The position numbers and the translations under genes were made by a program. A DNA stretch of 18,752 nucleotides from DATGFB01 sp032160545 (lineage in GTDB: Bacteria; Actinomycetota; Actinomycetes; Mycobacteriales; Jatrophihabitantaceae). Where the stretch lies: the NCBI GenBank assembly GCA_032160545.1, contig JAVHVN010000031.1, forward strand, positions 1 through 18,752, written 5' to 3'. How positions within the stretch are numbered: position 1 is the first letter of the stretch; each line of letters begins with the position of its first letter. The notes under the pieces were generated by a model. The model saw nothing but the letters and a program-made list of their open reading frames with translations, made no database searches and was not told the DNA's origin. Of this stretch, positions 1-6,805 are shown one piece after another.

Positions 1-2270
1 TCCGCCAGCGCCTGCCGCAGCTCGTCCTCGGTCGAGCCGTCGGCGAGGGCGAGCGCACGGTTCAGCGGGCAGCCGAGCTCACTCCACAGCCGGGCGGCGG
101 TGCCGACGTCACCGGACAGCATCGCCAGGTAGGGCGCGGCGACGCCGTCGACGCTCACGGTCACCTCGCCGCCGAGCCGGCGCTGCCAGGTGGCGACCTC
201 GGCATGGGCTGTCGGATCCTGCCCCCCGACGGCGGCCGCCGCCGCCTCGAGGTCGGCGCGCGCCGCGTCGAGGTCACCCTGCAGCCACCAGGCCTGCGCG
301 CGCGCCAGCCGGGCGAGGGTGACCCACGCCGGCTGCCCGCTGGTGTCGGCGTTGTCGACGGCTTCGGTCAGGTAACGCCTCGGGGCGTCGCCGCGGAACG
401 CCAGGATCAGGCCGAGGATGATCAACGGGCGCATCCGGTTGATGGGCGATGCCGGACCGGCGAGCAGTCGGCGGCACATCGCCAGCGACTCGTTCCACCG
501 GCCGGTGTGGAACAGCGCGTACGCGTGACCGGATTCGACGCACGTCCCGAACGTGGCCAGGTCGTGGTTCTCGCAATAGGCGATTCCCTCGACGGCGAAC
601 TCTCCCGCCTCCTGCCATCGCCAGTCGGCCGAGAGCAGCTCGTGCATGTTCGCGTACGCGCGGCCGGCCGGTGCCGCGGCGCCACCGTCCAGCGCCACCC
701 GAAGAGCTCGCTGCATGGTCGGCAACCACTCCTCGCCGAGCACGTAGAGGACGCACGCACGCGTGTCGAGCGCGTCGCTCACGACGTCGGCAAGCTCGAA
801 CCTGTGCGCGAGAGTCTCGGCCTCGGCCGCGTAGTGCAGCGCCTTCTCGTTCTCGTCCCGCTGCATGGCGCTGCCCGCGAGGTTGACGTACGCCCGGGCC
901 AGCTCCGGAGTCGGTCCCAGCTGCTCGAGCGTGACGACCGCCTCCGCGCCGAACCGGGCAGCCTCCTCGCCGCGGCACAGCCGCCACATCGTGCGCGACA
1001 GCACCGTCATGCTGTTGCCCTGGCGCAGCCGGTCGCCGGTGTCGCGCCAGATCGCCAGTGCACACCGCGAGGCTTCGGCGGCCCGCTCCCACCGGTCGAT
1101 GCAGGTGCCTTCGAAGGCCAGCCGGTCGTTCAGCTCGGCGACCGTCACCGGGTCGGCCGCACCGGCGAACCGCAAGGCCCGCTCGTACTGCGCGGCCGCC
1201 TCGCGGTGCGCTCCCAGACCCGATGCGTGACGCGCGGCGCGCGGCGCGAAACGCAGCACCGCCTCGGCGTCATCCGCACCCTCGGCGTGGAACGCCAGCT
1301 GCGCGTCGTCCTCATTGCCCGCGGCGATCAGCCCGCTCAGCAGGCAGCCGTGGATGGACATACGGCGGTGCAGCGGGATCTCGCCCTCGACGGCGAGCCG
1401 GGTCATCTCGTGGCGGAAGCGCAGGGCGTCCTTGTCGCTGACCAGAACACCGCGAGCCACCAGCTCGTCCAGGTCGGCCACCGAAACCTCACCCGCCGCG
1501 ACCAGCCGGGGTTGCACCCGGTTTCCGACGAGGGCGGCGACCTGCACGGCATCCCGCGCTCGCGCAGAGAGCCCGGCCAGCCGCGCGAGGACTGCGTCCC
1601 GCGCGGACGCCGACACCCCGCCCGAGCCACTGTGCAGCGCCTCGGTGACGAAGAAGGCGTTGCCGCCCGTCGTGCGGTGCAGGTCGGAGGCGTCCAGGCC
1701 GCTGCCCGCGGCGAGCCTGCCCACGGCCTCCTCGCTCAACGGCGGCACGGTGATGCGACGGGTACTGCGCTCGGTGCCGAGCTCGCCGACCACGGTGCGC
1801 AGTGCGTCGTCCGACGCGAGCGCGTCGTCACGGTAGGTGACGACGAGCATCGAACGCGTCGTCCGGAGCCGGCGGCCGAGAAAGCGCACCACGTCGAGCG
1901 TTGCCTCGTCGGCCCAGTGGACGTCCTCGATGCACAGCACCGTGAGCCCGGGCCGCTCGCCCAGCTGCCGCAGCGCCACCGCGAACAGCTCGTCCCGCGC
2001 CGCGCCGGAGCGGCACGCGGCGTCGACTTCGCCGCCGAGTTGCTGCGCGAGGTCGAACAGCGGCCCGAGCGCGCGCGGCGTGAACAGGCCGTCGCAGGCG
2101 GCGACCGCCCAGTCCGCGTCGGTCAGGCGAGCCTGCAGGACGTCGACGAGCGCGGACTTGCCGACGCCTGCCTCGCCCGCGACCATGACGAGCCGACCCT
2201 CGCCGGCGCGTGCCTGCGCGGCGTACTCCCCCAGCGCCCCGAGGATGTGCTCGCGTTCGAGCAACTCCAT
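1..2270 (-). CDS. AAA/LuxR-type large ATPase transcriptional regulator, C-terminus cut by window edge
   Basis: The reading frame is open from ATG at 2270 to the window edge, giving 756 residues without a stop. Residues 32-39 (GEAGVGKS) are a Walker A loop. Residues 111-121 (VLCIEDVHWAD) are a Walker B box of the type found in MalT/LAL-like signal-transduction ATPases. A long alpha-helical, TPR-like region rich in Ala/Leu/Arg follows to the end. The last visible stretch (SELGCPLNRALALADG) resembles the segment that in this family lies just before the C-terminal LuxR helix-turn-helix, so roughly 100-150 residues including the DNA-binding domain are inferred to lie outside the window. No in-frame start exists upstream before the stop-free region ends in unlikely sequence, and only a weak GGGGA precedes the ATG. 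The gene is divergent from the small protein at 2445. Family assignment is firm; ligand and target genes are unknown. Confidence 0.88.
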   Translation of the reverse strand, partial: MELLEREHILGALGEYAAQARAGEGRLVMVAGEAGVGKSALVDVLQARLTDADWAVAACDGLFTPRALGPLFDLAQQLGGEVDAACRSGAARDELFAVALRQLGERPGLTVLCIEDVHWADEATLDVVRFLGRRLRTTRSMLVVTYRDDALASDDALRTVVGELGTERSTRRITVPPLSEEAVGRLAAGSGLDASDLHRTTGGNAFFVTEALHSGSGGVSASARDAVLARLAGLSARARDAVQVAALVGNRVQPRLVAAGEVSVADLDELVARGVLVSDKDALRFRHEMTRLAVEGEIPLHRRMSIHGCLLSGLIAAGNEDDAQLAFHAEGADDAEAVLRFAPRAARHASGLGAHREAAAQYERALRFAGAADPVTVAELNDRLAFEGTCIDRWERAAEASRCALAIWRDTGDRLRQGNSMTVLSRTMWRLCRGEEAARFGAEAVVTLEQLGPTPELARAYVNLAGSAMQRDENEKALHYAAEAETLAHRFELADVVSDALDTRACVLYVLGEEWLPTMQRALRVALDGGAAAPAGRAYANMHELLSADWRWQEAGEFAVEGIAYCENHDLATFGTCVESGHAYALFHTGRWNESLAMCRRLLAGPASPINRMRPLIILGLILAFRGDAPRRYLTEAVDNADTSGQPAWVTLARLARAQAWWLQGDLDAARADLEAAAAAVGGQDPTAHAEVATWQRRLGGEVTVSVDGVAAPYLAMLSGDVGTAARLWSELGCPLNRALALADGSTEDELRQALA

Positions 2271-2311
2271 TCCGGAAGTGTCCCCGCGACCCAGGCACGC
2301 CGCAATCGATC

Positions 2312-2345
2312 CGGCACGAAGTAGGTAGCGGCACGACGCAGGTAG
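2312..2345. repeat. Tandem 17-bp direct repeat in divergent promoter region
   Basis: Two adjacent 17-bp units, cggcacgaagtaggtag (2312-2328) and cggcacgacgcaggtag (2329-2345), match at 15 of 17 positions and are followed by a further gtagg. They lie 42 nt upstream of the LuxR-type regulator start and about 100 nt upstream of the small plus-strand gene. Direct repeats of this kind beside a regulator gene are candidate operator sites. That role is inferred; only the repeat itself is seen. Confidence 0.6.
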
Positions 2346-2444
2346 GTAGGCCGGCCGCGGAGATGGGTGCCCGTCGCCGATTTCGCGCAGCCGTGCGCTG
2401 CCTAGCGTCGCTGATGTCATCGAACTCGCGATCGAGGGGTTGCC

Positions 2445-2654
2445 ATGTCCCACCCGATGTTCACCGGCCCGCTGGCCGATACCCACCGCCGTCAACTGAT
2501 GCAGGCTGCCGCGCAGAGCCGGATGGCCCGCGAGGCCGCACCGAAGCCGACGGCACCGCGCCGTCGGATGCTGCGCCTCCCGGCCCTGGGATGGGGTCGG
2601 GTCCGTCCGGCCGTCACTGCCCGGGTGACCGAGGCCCGCCTCGCGTCCTCGTAG
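2445..2654 (+). CDS. Small basic hypothetical protein (69 aa)
   Basis: I do not recognise a named family. The ATG at 2445 is preceded by a good ribosome binding site (GAGGGG, about 6 nt upstream), which is the main support for a real gene. The protein is 69 residues, strongly basic (many Arg), with no membrane segment or signal peptide. The N-terminal half (LADTHRRQLMQAAAQSRMAR) looks like an amphipathic helix. Similar short basic proteins beginning with a His-Arg-Arg-x-Leu helix are common in actinobacteria next to regulators, but none has a function I can name. It is divergent from the LuxR-type ATPase and lies 120 nt upstream of the SDR gene in the same direction. It could be cotranscribed with the SDR or stand alone. 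Confidence 0.55.
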   Translation: MSHPMFTGPLADTHRRQLMQAAAQSRMAREAAPKPTAPRRRMLRLPALGWGRVRPAVTARVTEARLASS

Positions 2655-2774
2655 CGGTCACGAACGTTCGACCCGCTCCTGGTGACCCGGGCGCCCCGGC
2701 GGGCACAGGAACCGCCTAATCGCCACGTCGTCGTGTGCCGGAATGGCCGATGCGTCCCGTCGGGTTGTACGAGC

Positions 2775-3608
2775 ATGGCGAAGACATGGTTCATCACGGG
2801 CACGTCCAGGGGATTCGGCCGCGAGTGGGCGATCGCGGCGCTCGACCGGGGTGACTCGGTCGCTGCGACAGCCCGCGACACCGACACCCTGACCGACCTC
2901 GTCGGCAAGTACGGCGAGCGCATCCTGCCGATCGAGCTCGACGTCACCGACCGTGCCGCTGATTTCGCCGCCGTGCAGCAGGCGCACGATCACTTCGGCC
3001 GGCTCGACATCATCGTCAACAACGCGGGCTACGGCCAGTTCGGCATGATCGAGGAACTGTCCGAGAGCGAGGCCCGCGACCAGATCGAGACCAACCTGTT
3101 CGGGGCGCTGTGGGTGACCCAGGCGGCGCTGCCGGTGCTGCGGGCGCAGGGCGGCGGGCACATCCTGCAGGTGTCGTCGATCGGCGGCATCAGCGCGTTC
3201 CCCAACATCGGGATGTATCACGCGTCGAAGTGGGCGCTCGAAGGCTTCAGCCAGGCGCTCGCCGCCGAGGTCGCGGACTTCGGCATCAAGGTGACGGTGA
3301 TCGAGCCGGGTGGTTTCGCGACCGACTGGGGCGGTCCGTCGTCGAAGCACGCGACTGCTGACCCCGCGTACGACCGCGCGCGCGAGCAGGCCGCGCAACG
3401 CCGCGCCCAGCGCGGCGCCCGTCCGGGTGACCCGGTCGCTTCCCGAGAGGCCGTGCTCACGGTGGTGGACGCCGACGAACCGCCGCTGCGCATCTTCTTC
3501 GGCGACGGGCCACTGGCCATCGCGACCGCGGACTACGAGTCGCGCCTCGCGACCTGGCGGGAGTGGGAGCCGGTCTCGATCGAGGCCCAGGGCACTCCAC
3601 AGCGCTGA
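2775..3608 (+). CDS. SDR-family NAD(P)-dependent oxidoreductase
   Basis: A 277-residue classical short-chain dehydrogenase. The Rossmann motif TGTSRGFG is at residues 8-15 and the Arg at 12 suggests a preference for NADP(H). NNAG is at 82-85, the catalytic Asn at 107 (in ETN), Ser134/135, and the YxxxK pair is Tyr148/Lys152. EPGGFATDW (177-185) is the usual post-catalytic segment. The ATG at 2775 is chosen because the protein then begins MAKTWFITGTSRGFG, the normal N-terminus of this subgroup; a longer in-frame start at 2682 would add an unlikely Arg/Cys-rich tail. The ribosome binding site is weak. The gene is convergent with the alpha/beta hydrolase, with 20 nt between stops. Substrate unknown; enzymes of this subgroup usually act on ketones, alcohols or sugars in the cytoplasm. 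Confidence 0.9.
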   Translation: MAKTWFITGTSRGFGREWAIAALDRGDSVAATARDTDTLTDLVGKYGERILPIELDVTDRAADFAAVQQAHDHFGRLDIIVNNAGYGQFGMIEELSESEARDQIETNLFGALWVTQAALPVLRAQGGGHILQVSSIGGISAFPNIGMYHASKWALEGFSQALAAEVADFGIKVTVIEPGGFATDWGGPSSKHATADPAYDRAREQAAQRRAQRGARPGDPVASREAVLTVVDADEPPLRIFFGDGPLAIATADYESRLATWREWEPVSIEAQGTPQR

Positions 3609-3628
3609 GCCGTCGGGCCCCGCTCCCG

Positions 3629-4453
3629 TCAGTCGCGGACGTCCACCTCGCCGAGGAACGCCGACAGCAGTTCGACCACCCGCACGGGTTGCTCGATGGT
3701 GATCGAGTGCCCCGCCTCGGGGACGACCTCCAGGCGCGCGCCCGGAATAGCCTCGGCGATGGCGCGTGCCTTCCTCACGGGCGTGGGGACGTCGTCGGCG
3801 CCGACGATGACGAGGGTCGGCGCGGCGATCCGGCCGATCTCGGGCCGGATGGCCTTGCGTAGGGCCACGGCGCGGATCGCGCCGACCAGCCCGGCGCGGT
3901 CGGTCGCCTCGAGCTGGCACATCCACTCGTCGATGACCGGCGCCGAAGCCGGATCGTTGCGGAACGCGGGCCCGAGCATGATCTTCAGAACCGGCCGGCG
4001 CACCGGCGCGATGCCGGCGAGGCGATAGACCACTGACAGCGCGAGATCCTGTACCAGCGCCGAGCGTTCCTCGCGGTCGGCGCTGGTGTCGAGCAGGACG
4101 AGTGAGCGCAGCAGGCCGGGGCGGCGCGCGCCGATGCGCTGCCCGACGAAGCCGCCCATCGACAGGCCGACCCAGTGGACCGGCCCGACCTCGAGGTGCT
4201 CGATCAGCGCGACGGCGTCGTCGTACAGCGCGTCCATGTCGTAAGCGGCCGCCGGCGGCGACTGCCCCTGGCCGCGCCAGTCGATGGCGACGCACCGAAA
4301 CGACGAGCTCAGCGCCTCGATCTGCGGGTGGAACATCCAGCCGCTGAACAGCAGCCCGTGGCCGAACACGATCGTCGGCGCGTCCGGCCGGCCCGGCGGC
4401 GCGCCGGTGTCGGTGTACGCAACGATCGCGCCGTTGGTCGCGAGTGTGGGCAC
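3629..4453 (-). CDS. Alpha/beta-fold hydrolase
   Basis: A 274-residue alpha/beta hydrolase when started at GTG 4453. The oxyanion segment FGHG is at residues 30-33, the nucleophile elbow GLSMGG carries Ser98, the acid is Asp220 or Asp221 in VGADD, and the catalytic base is His249 in EAGH. The core WRGQGQS (59-65) is typical of the esterase / haloperoxidase-like / 3-oxoadipate enol-lactonase group. GTG 4453 is chosen because GGAGG stands 6 nt upstream. The alternative ATG at 4525 lies inside a perfect hairpin and would add a non-conserved tail. The gene follows the MFS-hemerythrin operon in the same direction but is separated from it by that hairpin, so it may have its own weak promoter or depend on read-through. 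Substrate unknown. Confidence 0.88.
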   Translation of the reverse strand: MPTLATNGAIVAYTDTGAPPGRPDAPTIVFGHGLLFSGWMFHPQIEALSSSFRCVAIDWRGQGQSPPAAAYDMDALYDDAVALIEHLEVGPVHWVGLSMGGFVGQRIGARRPGLLRSLVLLDTSADREERSALVQDLALSVVYRLAGIAPVRRPVLKIMLGPAFRNDPASAPVIDEWMCQLEATDRAGLVGAIRAVALRKAIRPEIGRIAAPTLVIVGADDVPTPVRKARAIAEAIPGARLEVVPEAGHSITIEQPVRVVELLSAFLGEVDVRD

Positions 4454-4497
4454 GCCCGCCTCCGTACTGCCGGCCGGCCGGACGGCCGGGATCGGAA

Positions 4498-4528
4498 AGG
4501 ATGCTGACCGGTGATCGGTCAGCATCCT
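4498..4528 (-). terminator. Perfect 13-bp hairpin after the hemerythrin gene
   Basis: aggatgctgaccg (4498-4510) and cggtcagcatcct (4516-4528) pair perfectly around the 5-nt loop gtgat. The hairpin begins 6 nt past the hemerythrin stop codon. In the minus direction it is followed by a short pyrimidine tract (TTTCC) rather than a full T run, as is common in high-GC actinobacteria. It is best read as an intrinsic terminator or mRNA-end stabiliser of the MFS-hemerythrin operon. Confidence 0.75.
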
Positions 4529-4534
4529 CCACGA

Positions 4535-5221
4535 TCAGGCGAGCCGGCGGCGATAGCGGGGCAGCCAGAGCACGCGATAGAGCAACCGGACCGGTCGCGG
4601 CAGGCCGCCGAGCACGGCCGCCACCGTCGACGCCGGCGCGCCGTCGAGCAACCACGGCAGGTAGGTCGACGCGCCACGCATGCCCTGGGTCTCACGCATG
4701 TGCCGCCCGAACGCGGCCCACCCCGACGGGCCGAGCCGGCGGGCGACGAGCGGCAGCGCGGCACCCTCCTCGTGCCGCATGTGGGCGACCAGTCCGGAGC
4801 GCAGTGCGGCGATGGCGATCGCTGTCGCGGACGCGTCACCGATCTCGAGCCGGTCGCCGATCGCCTCCAGGGCGGGGTCAATCGCCGCATGCTCGGCGGC
4901 CATCGCGTCGAGTACCGCGAGCTCGTCCGCCGCATGCACCGCGGCCTGCAGCGGTGGCCACAGTGCGGTGTCCTCGGCGGTGTGGTGCAGATGCAACTGC
5001 CGGTCGAACAACTCCCATTGCGCGAGAACCGCGGGCGTCACGATGCGGTCGCGTTCGAGGGCGACGAGCATCCGGTCCAGGTGCCGTTCGAACGCGCCGT
5101 GCGCGGCGTACATCATCGAGAAGTCCACCCCCTCGATGACGGCCGGCCCCGCTCCGCCGGGCGCGTCCGGTGACGGGTCGGACCCGGTCACGATCGAGTG
5201 GTCTGAGGCGTCGGTGGTCAT
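4535..5221 (-). CDS. Hemerythrin HHE cation-binding domain protein
   Basis: A 228-residue, largely helical cytoplasmic protein with the spacing of a hemerythrin-like di-iron site. Candidate ligands are His41, His79 and Glu83 (HHTAE), His111 and Asp115 (EHAAIDP), and His147 and Glu151 (HMRHEE). The four-helix core covers about residues 35-155. The first 30 residues are Gly/Pro/Asp-rich and probably disordered, and the C-terminal 60 residues are basic and hydrophobic. Proteins of this family sense or bind oxygen, NO or peroxide, or store iron; which applies here cannot be told from sequence. The ATG overlaps the MFS stop codon (ATGA, 4 nt), so translation is probably coupled and the gene should share the MFS promoter. 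A perfect hairpin follows the stop codon. Confidence 0.88.
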   Translation of the reverse strand: MTTDASDHSIVTGSDPSPDAPGGAGPAVIEGVDFSMMYAAHGAFERHLDRMLVALERDRIVTPAVLAQWELFDRQLHLHHTAEDTALWPPLQAAVHAADELAVLDAMAAEHAAIDPALEAIGDRLEIGDASATAIAIAALRSGLVAHMRHEEGAALPLVARRLGPSGWAAFGRHMRETQGMRGASTYLPWLLDGAPASTVAAVLGGLPRPVRLLYRVLWLPRYRRRLA

Positions 5222-6693
5222 GCGGCGATCCCTTCGTCGGCGGAATGCTCAGCGGCGACGCCATCCGGCTCGCCACGGGTGTTGCTCGCGCGTACGGCCA
5301 CGACGGCCGCGGCGAGCAGGAAGATCGCGCTGGCGAGCAGCGCACGGTGGAACCCGGACGTCAACGCGTGCGGCGCCGCATCGCCGGTGCTCAGCAGGTG
5401 CGTCGTGCGTGCCGTCGCGATCGCCGAGAAGATGGCGAGTCCGAGCGCCCCGCCGAGCTGCTGCGACGCGTTCAGCAGCGCGGCAGCGAGACCGGCCTGC
5501 TCCGGCGGGACGCCGGCGTTGGCCGCGGTGGTCACGCCGACGAACACGGCGCCGAGCCCGAACGACATGATCATCATCCCCGGAAGCAGATCGCCGAGGT
5601 ACGACCCGTCGACCGGAATGCGCGAGAGCCAGTACACCCCTCCCGCGGCGACGATGCAGCCCGCGACGATCACGGGCCGGGTGCCGGTACGGGCGAGCAA
5701 CTGCGCCGTCACACCGGCGGCGATGCCGACCCCGACACAGAGCGGCAGGTACGCAGCGCCGGTCTGGATCGGCGACCAGCCGAGGACGTTCTGCATGTAC
5801 AGGGTCAGGAAGAAGAACATCGCAAGGAAGCCGGCGAACGCGATCAGCTGCGTGACGTCGGCCGCCGCGAGCCCGCGTACCCGGAAGATCGACAACGGCA
5901 ACAGCGGATTCGCGCCCGTCGCCTCCTTGGCGATGAACGCCGCCATGAGCACCGCCGCACCGGCGAGACGCAGCACGGTGGTCGTCGAGCCCCAGCCTTC
6001 GTCGGGCGCCTTGACCAGCGTGAAGACCAGCAGCAGCATCGCCGTGGTCACCAGCACCGAACCCAGCAGATCGAACGCGCCGCGGGCACGTGCCGGGCGT
6101 TCGTCGTCGAGCAGCGCGAAGATCCCGAGCAGCACGAGGACGCTCGCGGGCGGGTTGACGAACATGACCCACCGCCAGCCGGGACCTTCGGTGAGCAAGC
6201 CGCCGAGCAGCACGCCGGCTGCCGAGGCGAGGCCGCCCATGCCGCCCCACACGCCGAGTGCCTTGTGCCGATCGGCGGGGGACTCGAACGTGGTCGTCAG
6301 GATCGAGAGCGCGGCGGGCAGCATCAGCGCGGCGCCGACCCCCTGCGCCAGGCGCGCGCCGACGAGCGTCCCTTCGTTCTGCGCGAGCCCGCCCACGAAG
6401 GACGACAGGCCGATCAGCACCGTGCCGCTGATGAGAATGCGGCGGCGGCCGAGCAGGTCGGCGAGGCGCCCGCCGAGGAGCATGAAGCCGCCGTACGTGA
6501 GCAGGTATCCGCTCGGGACCCACTGCAGGCCCTGGACCGAGACGTTGAGGTCGTCGCGGATCGACGGCAGCGCGACGTTGACGATGGACGCGTCCACGAA
6601 GTCCAGGAACGCGACGGCGCACAGCAGCGCCAGTACGAGCTTTCCGCGGCGCGTCGCCAAGACCGACGGCCGGGTCGTGAGGGTTGTGGTCAT
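5218..6693 (-). CDS. MFS drug/multi-substrate exporter, DHA2 (EmrB/QacA-like, 14 TM)
   Basis: A 491-residue integral membrane protein with about 14 hydrophobic segments. The N-terminal LDFVDASIVNVALP (30-43) is the D1-type signature of DHA2 proton-coupled drug exporters. GGRLADLLGRRR (74-85) is MFS motif A. The start is set at ATG 6693 rather than the in-frame upstream codon near 6747, because a perfect ECF-type promoter ends only 9 nt before this ATG and the upstream extension would cover that promoter. No convincing ribosome binding site is present, so the message may be leaderless or nearly so. It is the first gene of an operon with the hemerythrin gene and is divergent from the sigma gene. 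It probably exports a toxic compound out of the cytoplasm; the substrate is unknown. Confidence 0.92.
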   Translation of the reverse strand: MTTTLTTRPSVLATRRGKLVLALLCAVAFLDFVDASIVNVALPSIRDDLNVSVQGLQWVPSGYLLTYGGFMLLGGRLADLLGRRRILISGTVLIGLSSFVGGLAQNEGTLVGARLAQGVGAALMLPAALSILTTTFESPADRHKALGVWGGMGGLASAAGVLLGGLLTEGPGWRWVMFVNPPASVLVLLGIFALLDDERPARARGAFDLLGSVLVTTAMLLLVFTLVKAPDEGWGSTTTVLRLAGAAVLMAAFIAKEATGANPLLPLSIFRVRGLAAADVTQLIAFAGFLAMFFFLTLYMQNVLGWSPIQTGAAYLPLCVGVGIAAGVTAQLLARTGTRPVIVAGCIVAAGGVYWLSRIPVDGSYLGDLLPGMMIMSFGLGAVFVGVTTAANAGVPPEQAGLAAALLNASQQLGGALGLAIFSAIATARTTHLLSTGDAAPHALTSGFHRALLASAIFLLAAAVVAVRASNTRGEPDGVAAEHSADEGIAA

Positions 6694-6702
6694 GGCAGCG
6701 AG

Positions 6703-6729
6703 GACGACGGCGCGGCACGGAATGTGACA
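6703..6729 (-). promoter_or_regulatory. ECF-type promoter for the MFS-hemerythrin operon
   Basis: On the minus strand TGTCACA (6729-6723) is followed after exactly 16 nt by CGTC (6706-6703). This equals the promoter reported for ECF41-type sigma factors (TGTCACA-16 nt-CGTC). Only 9 nt separate the -10 element from the MFS ATG, so transcription should begin at or next to the start codon. Confidence 0.75.
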
Positions 6730-6741
6730 GCGCGTCGGCCG

Positions 6742-6768
6742 TGTCACTTTCCGGCGCGCTGCGTCGTC
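6742..6768 (+). promoter_or_regulatory. ECF-type promoter for the sigma factor gene (autoregulation)
   Basis: On the plus strand TGTCACT (6742-6748) is followed after exactly 16 nt by CGTC (6765-6768). It differs by one base from the divergent promoter, and both share a CGTCGTCCT -10 region. The ATG of the sigma gene lies 37 nt beyond the -10 element, leaving a leader of about 30 nt with an AGGGTGGGTGGG ribosome binding region. Positive autoregulation by the sigma factor is inferred. Confidence 0.7.
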
Positions 6769-6805
6769 CTGATCCTTCGAAGGCGCGATCTAGGGTGGGT
6801 GGGTC

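Noticed and set aside
204..2324. 706-codon open frame on the plus strand
   Set aside because: It lies opposite the LuxR-type ATPase, whose minus-strand translation has clear Walker motifs; the plus-strand protein is Arg/Gln/His-rich with no domain, typical of a shadow in high-GC DNA.
2658..4655. 665-codon open frame on the minus strand across the SDR and hydrolase
   Set aside because: It runs antisense to the SDR and out of frame with the hydrolase; Arg/Ala/Gly-rich composition and no motif.
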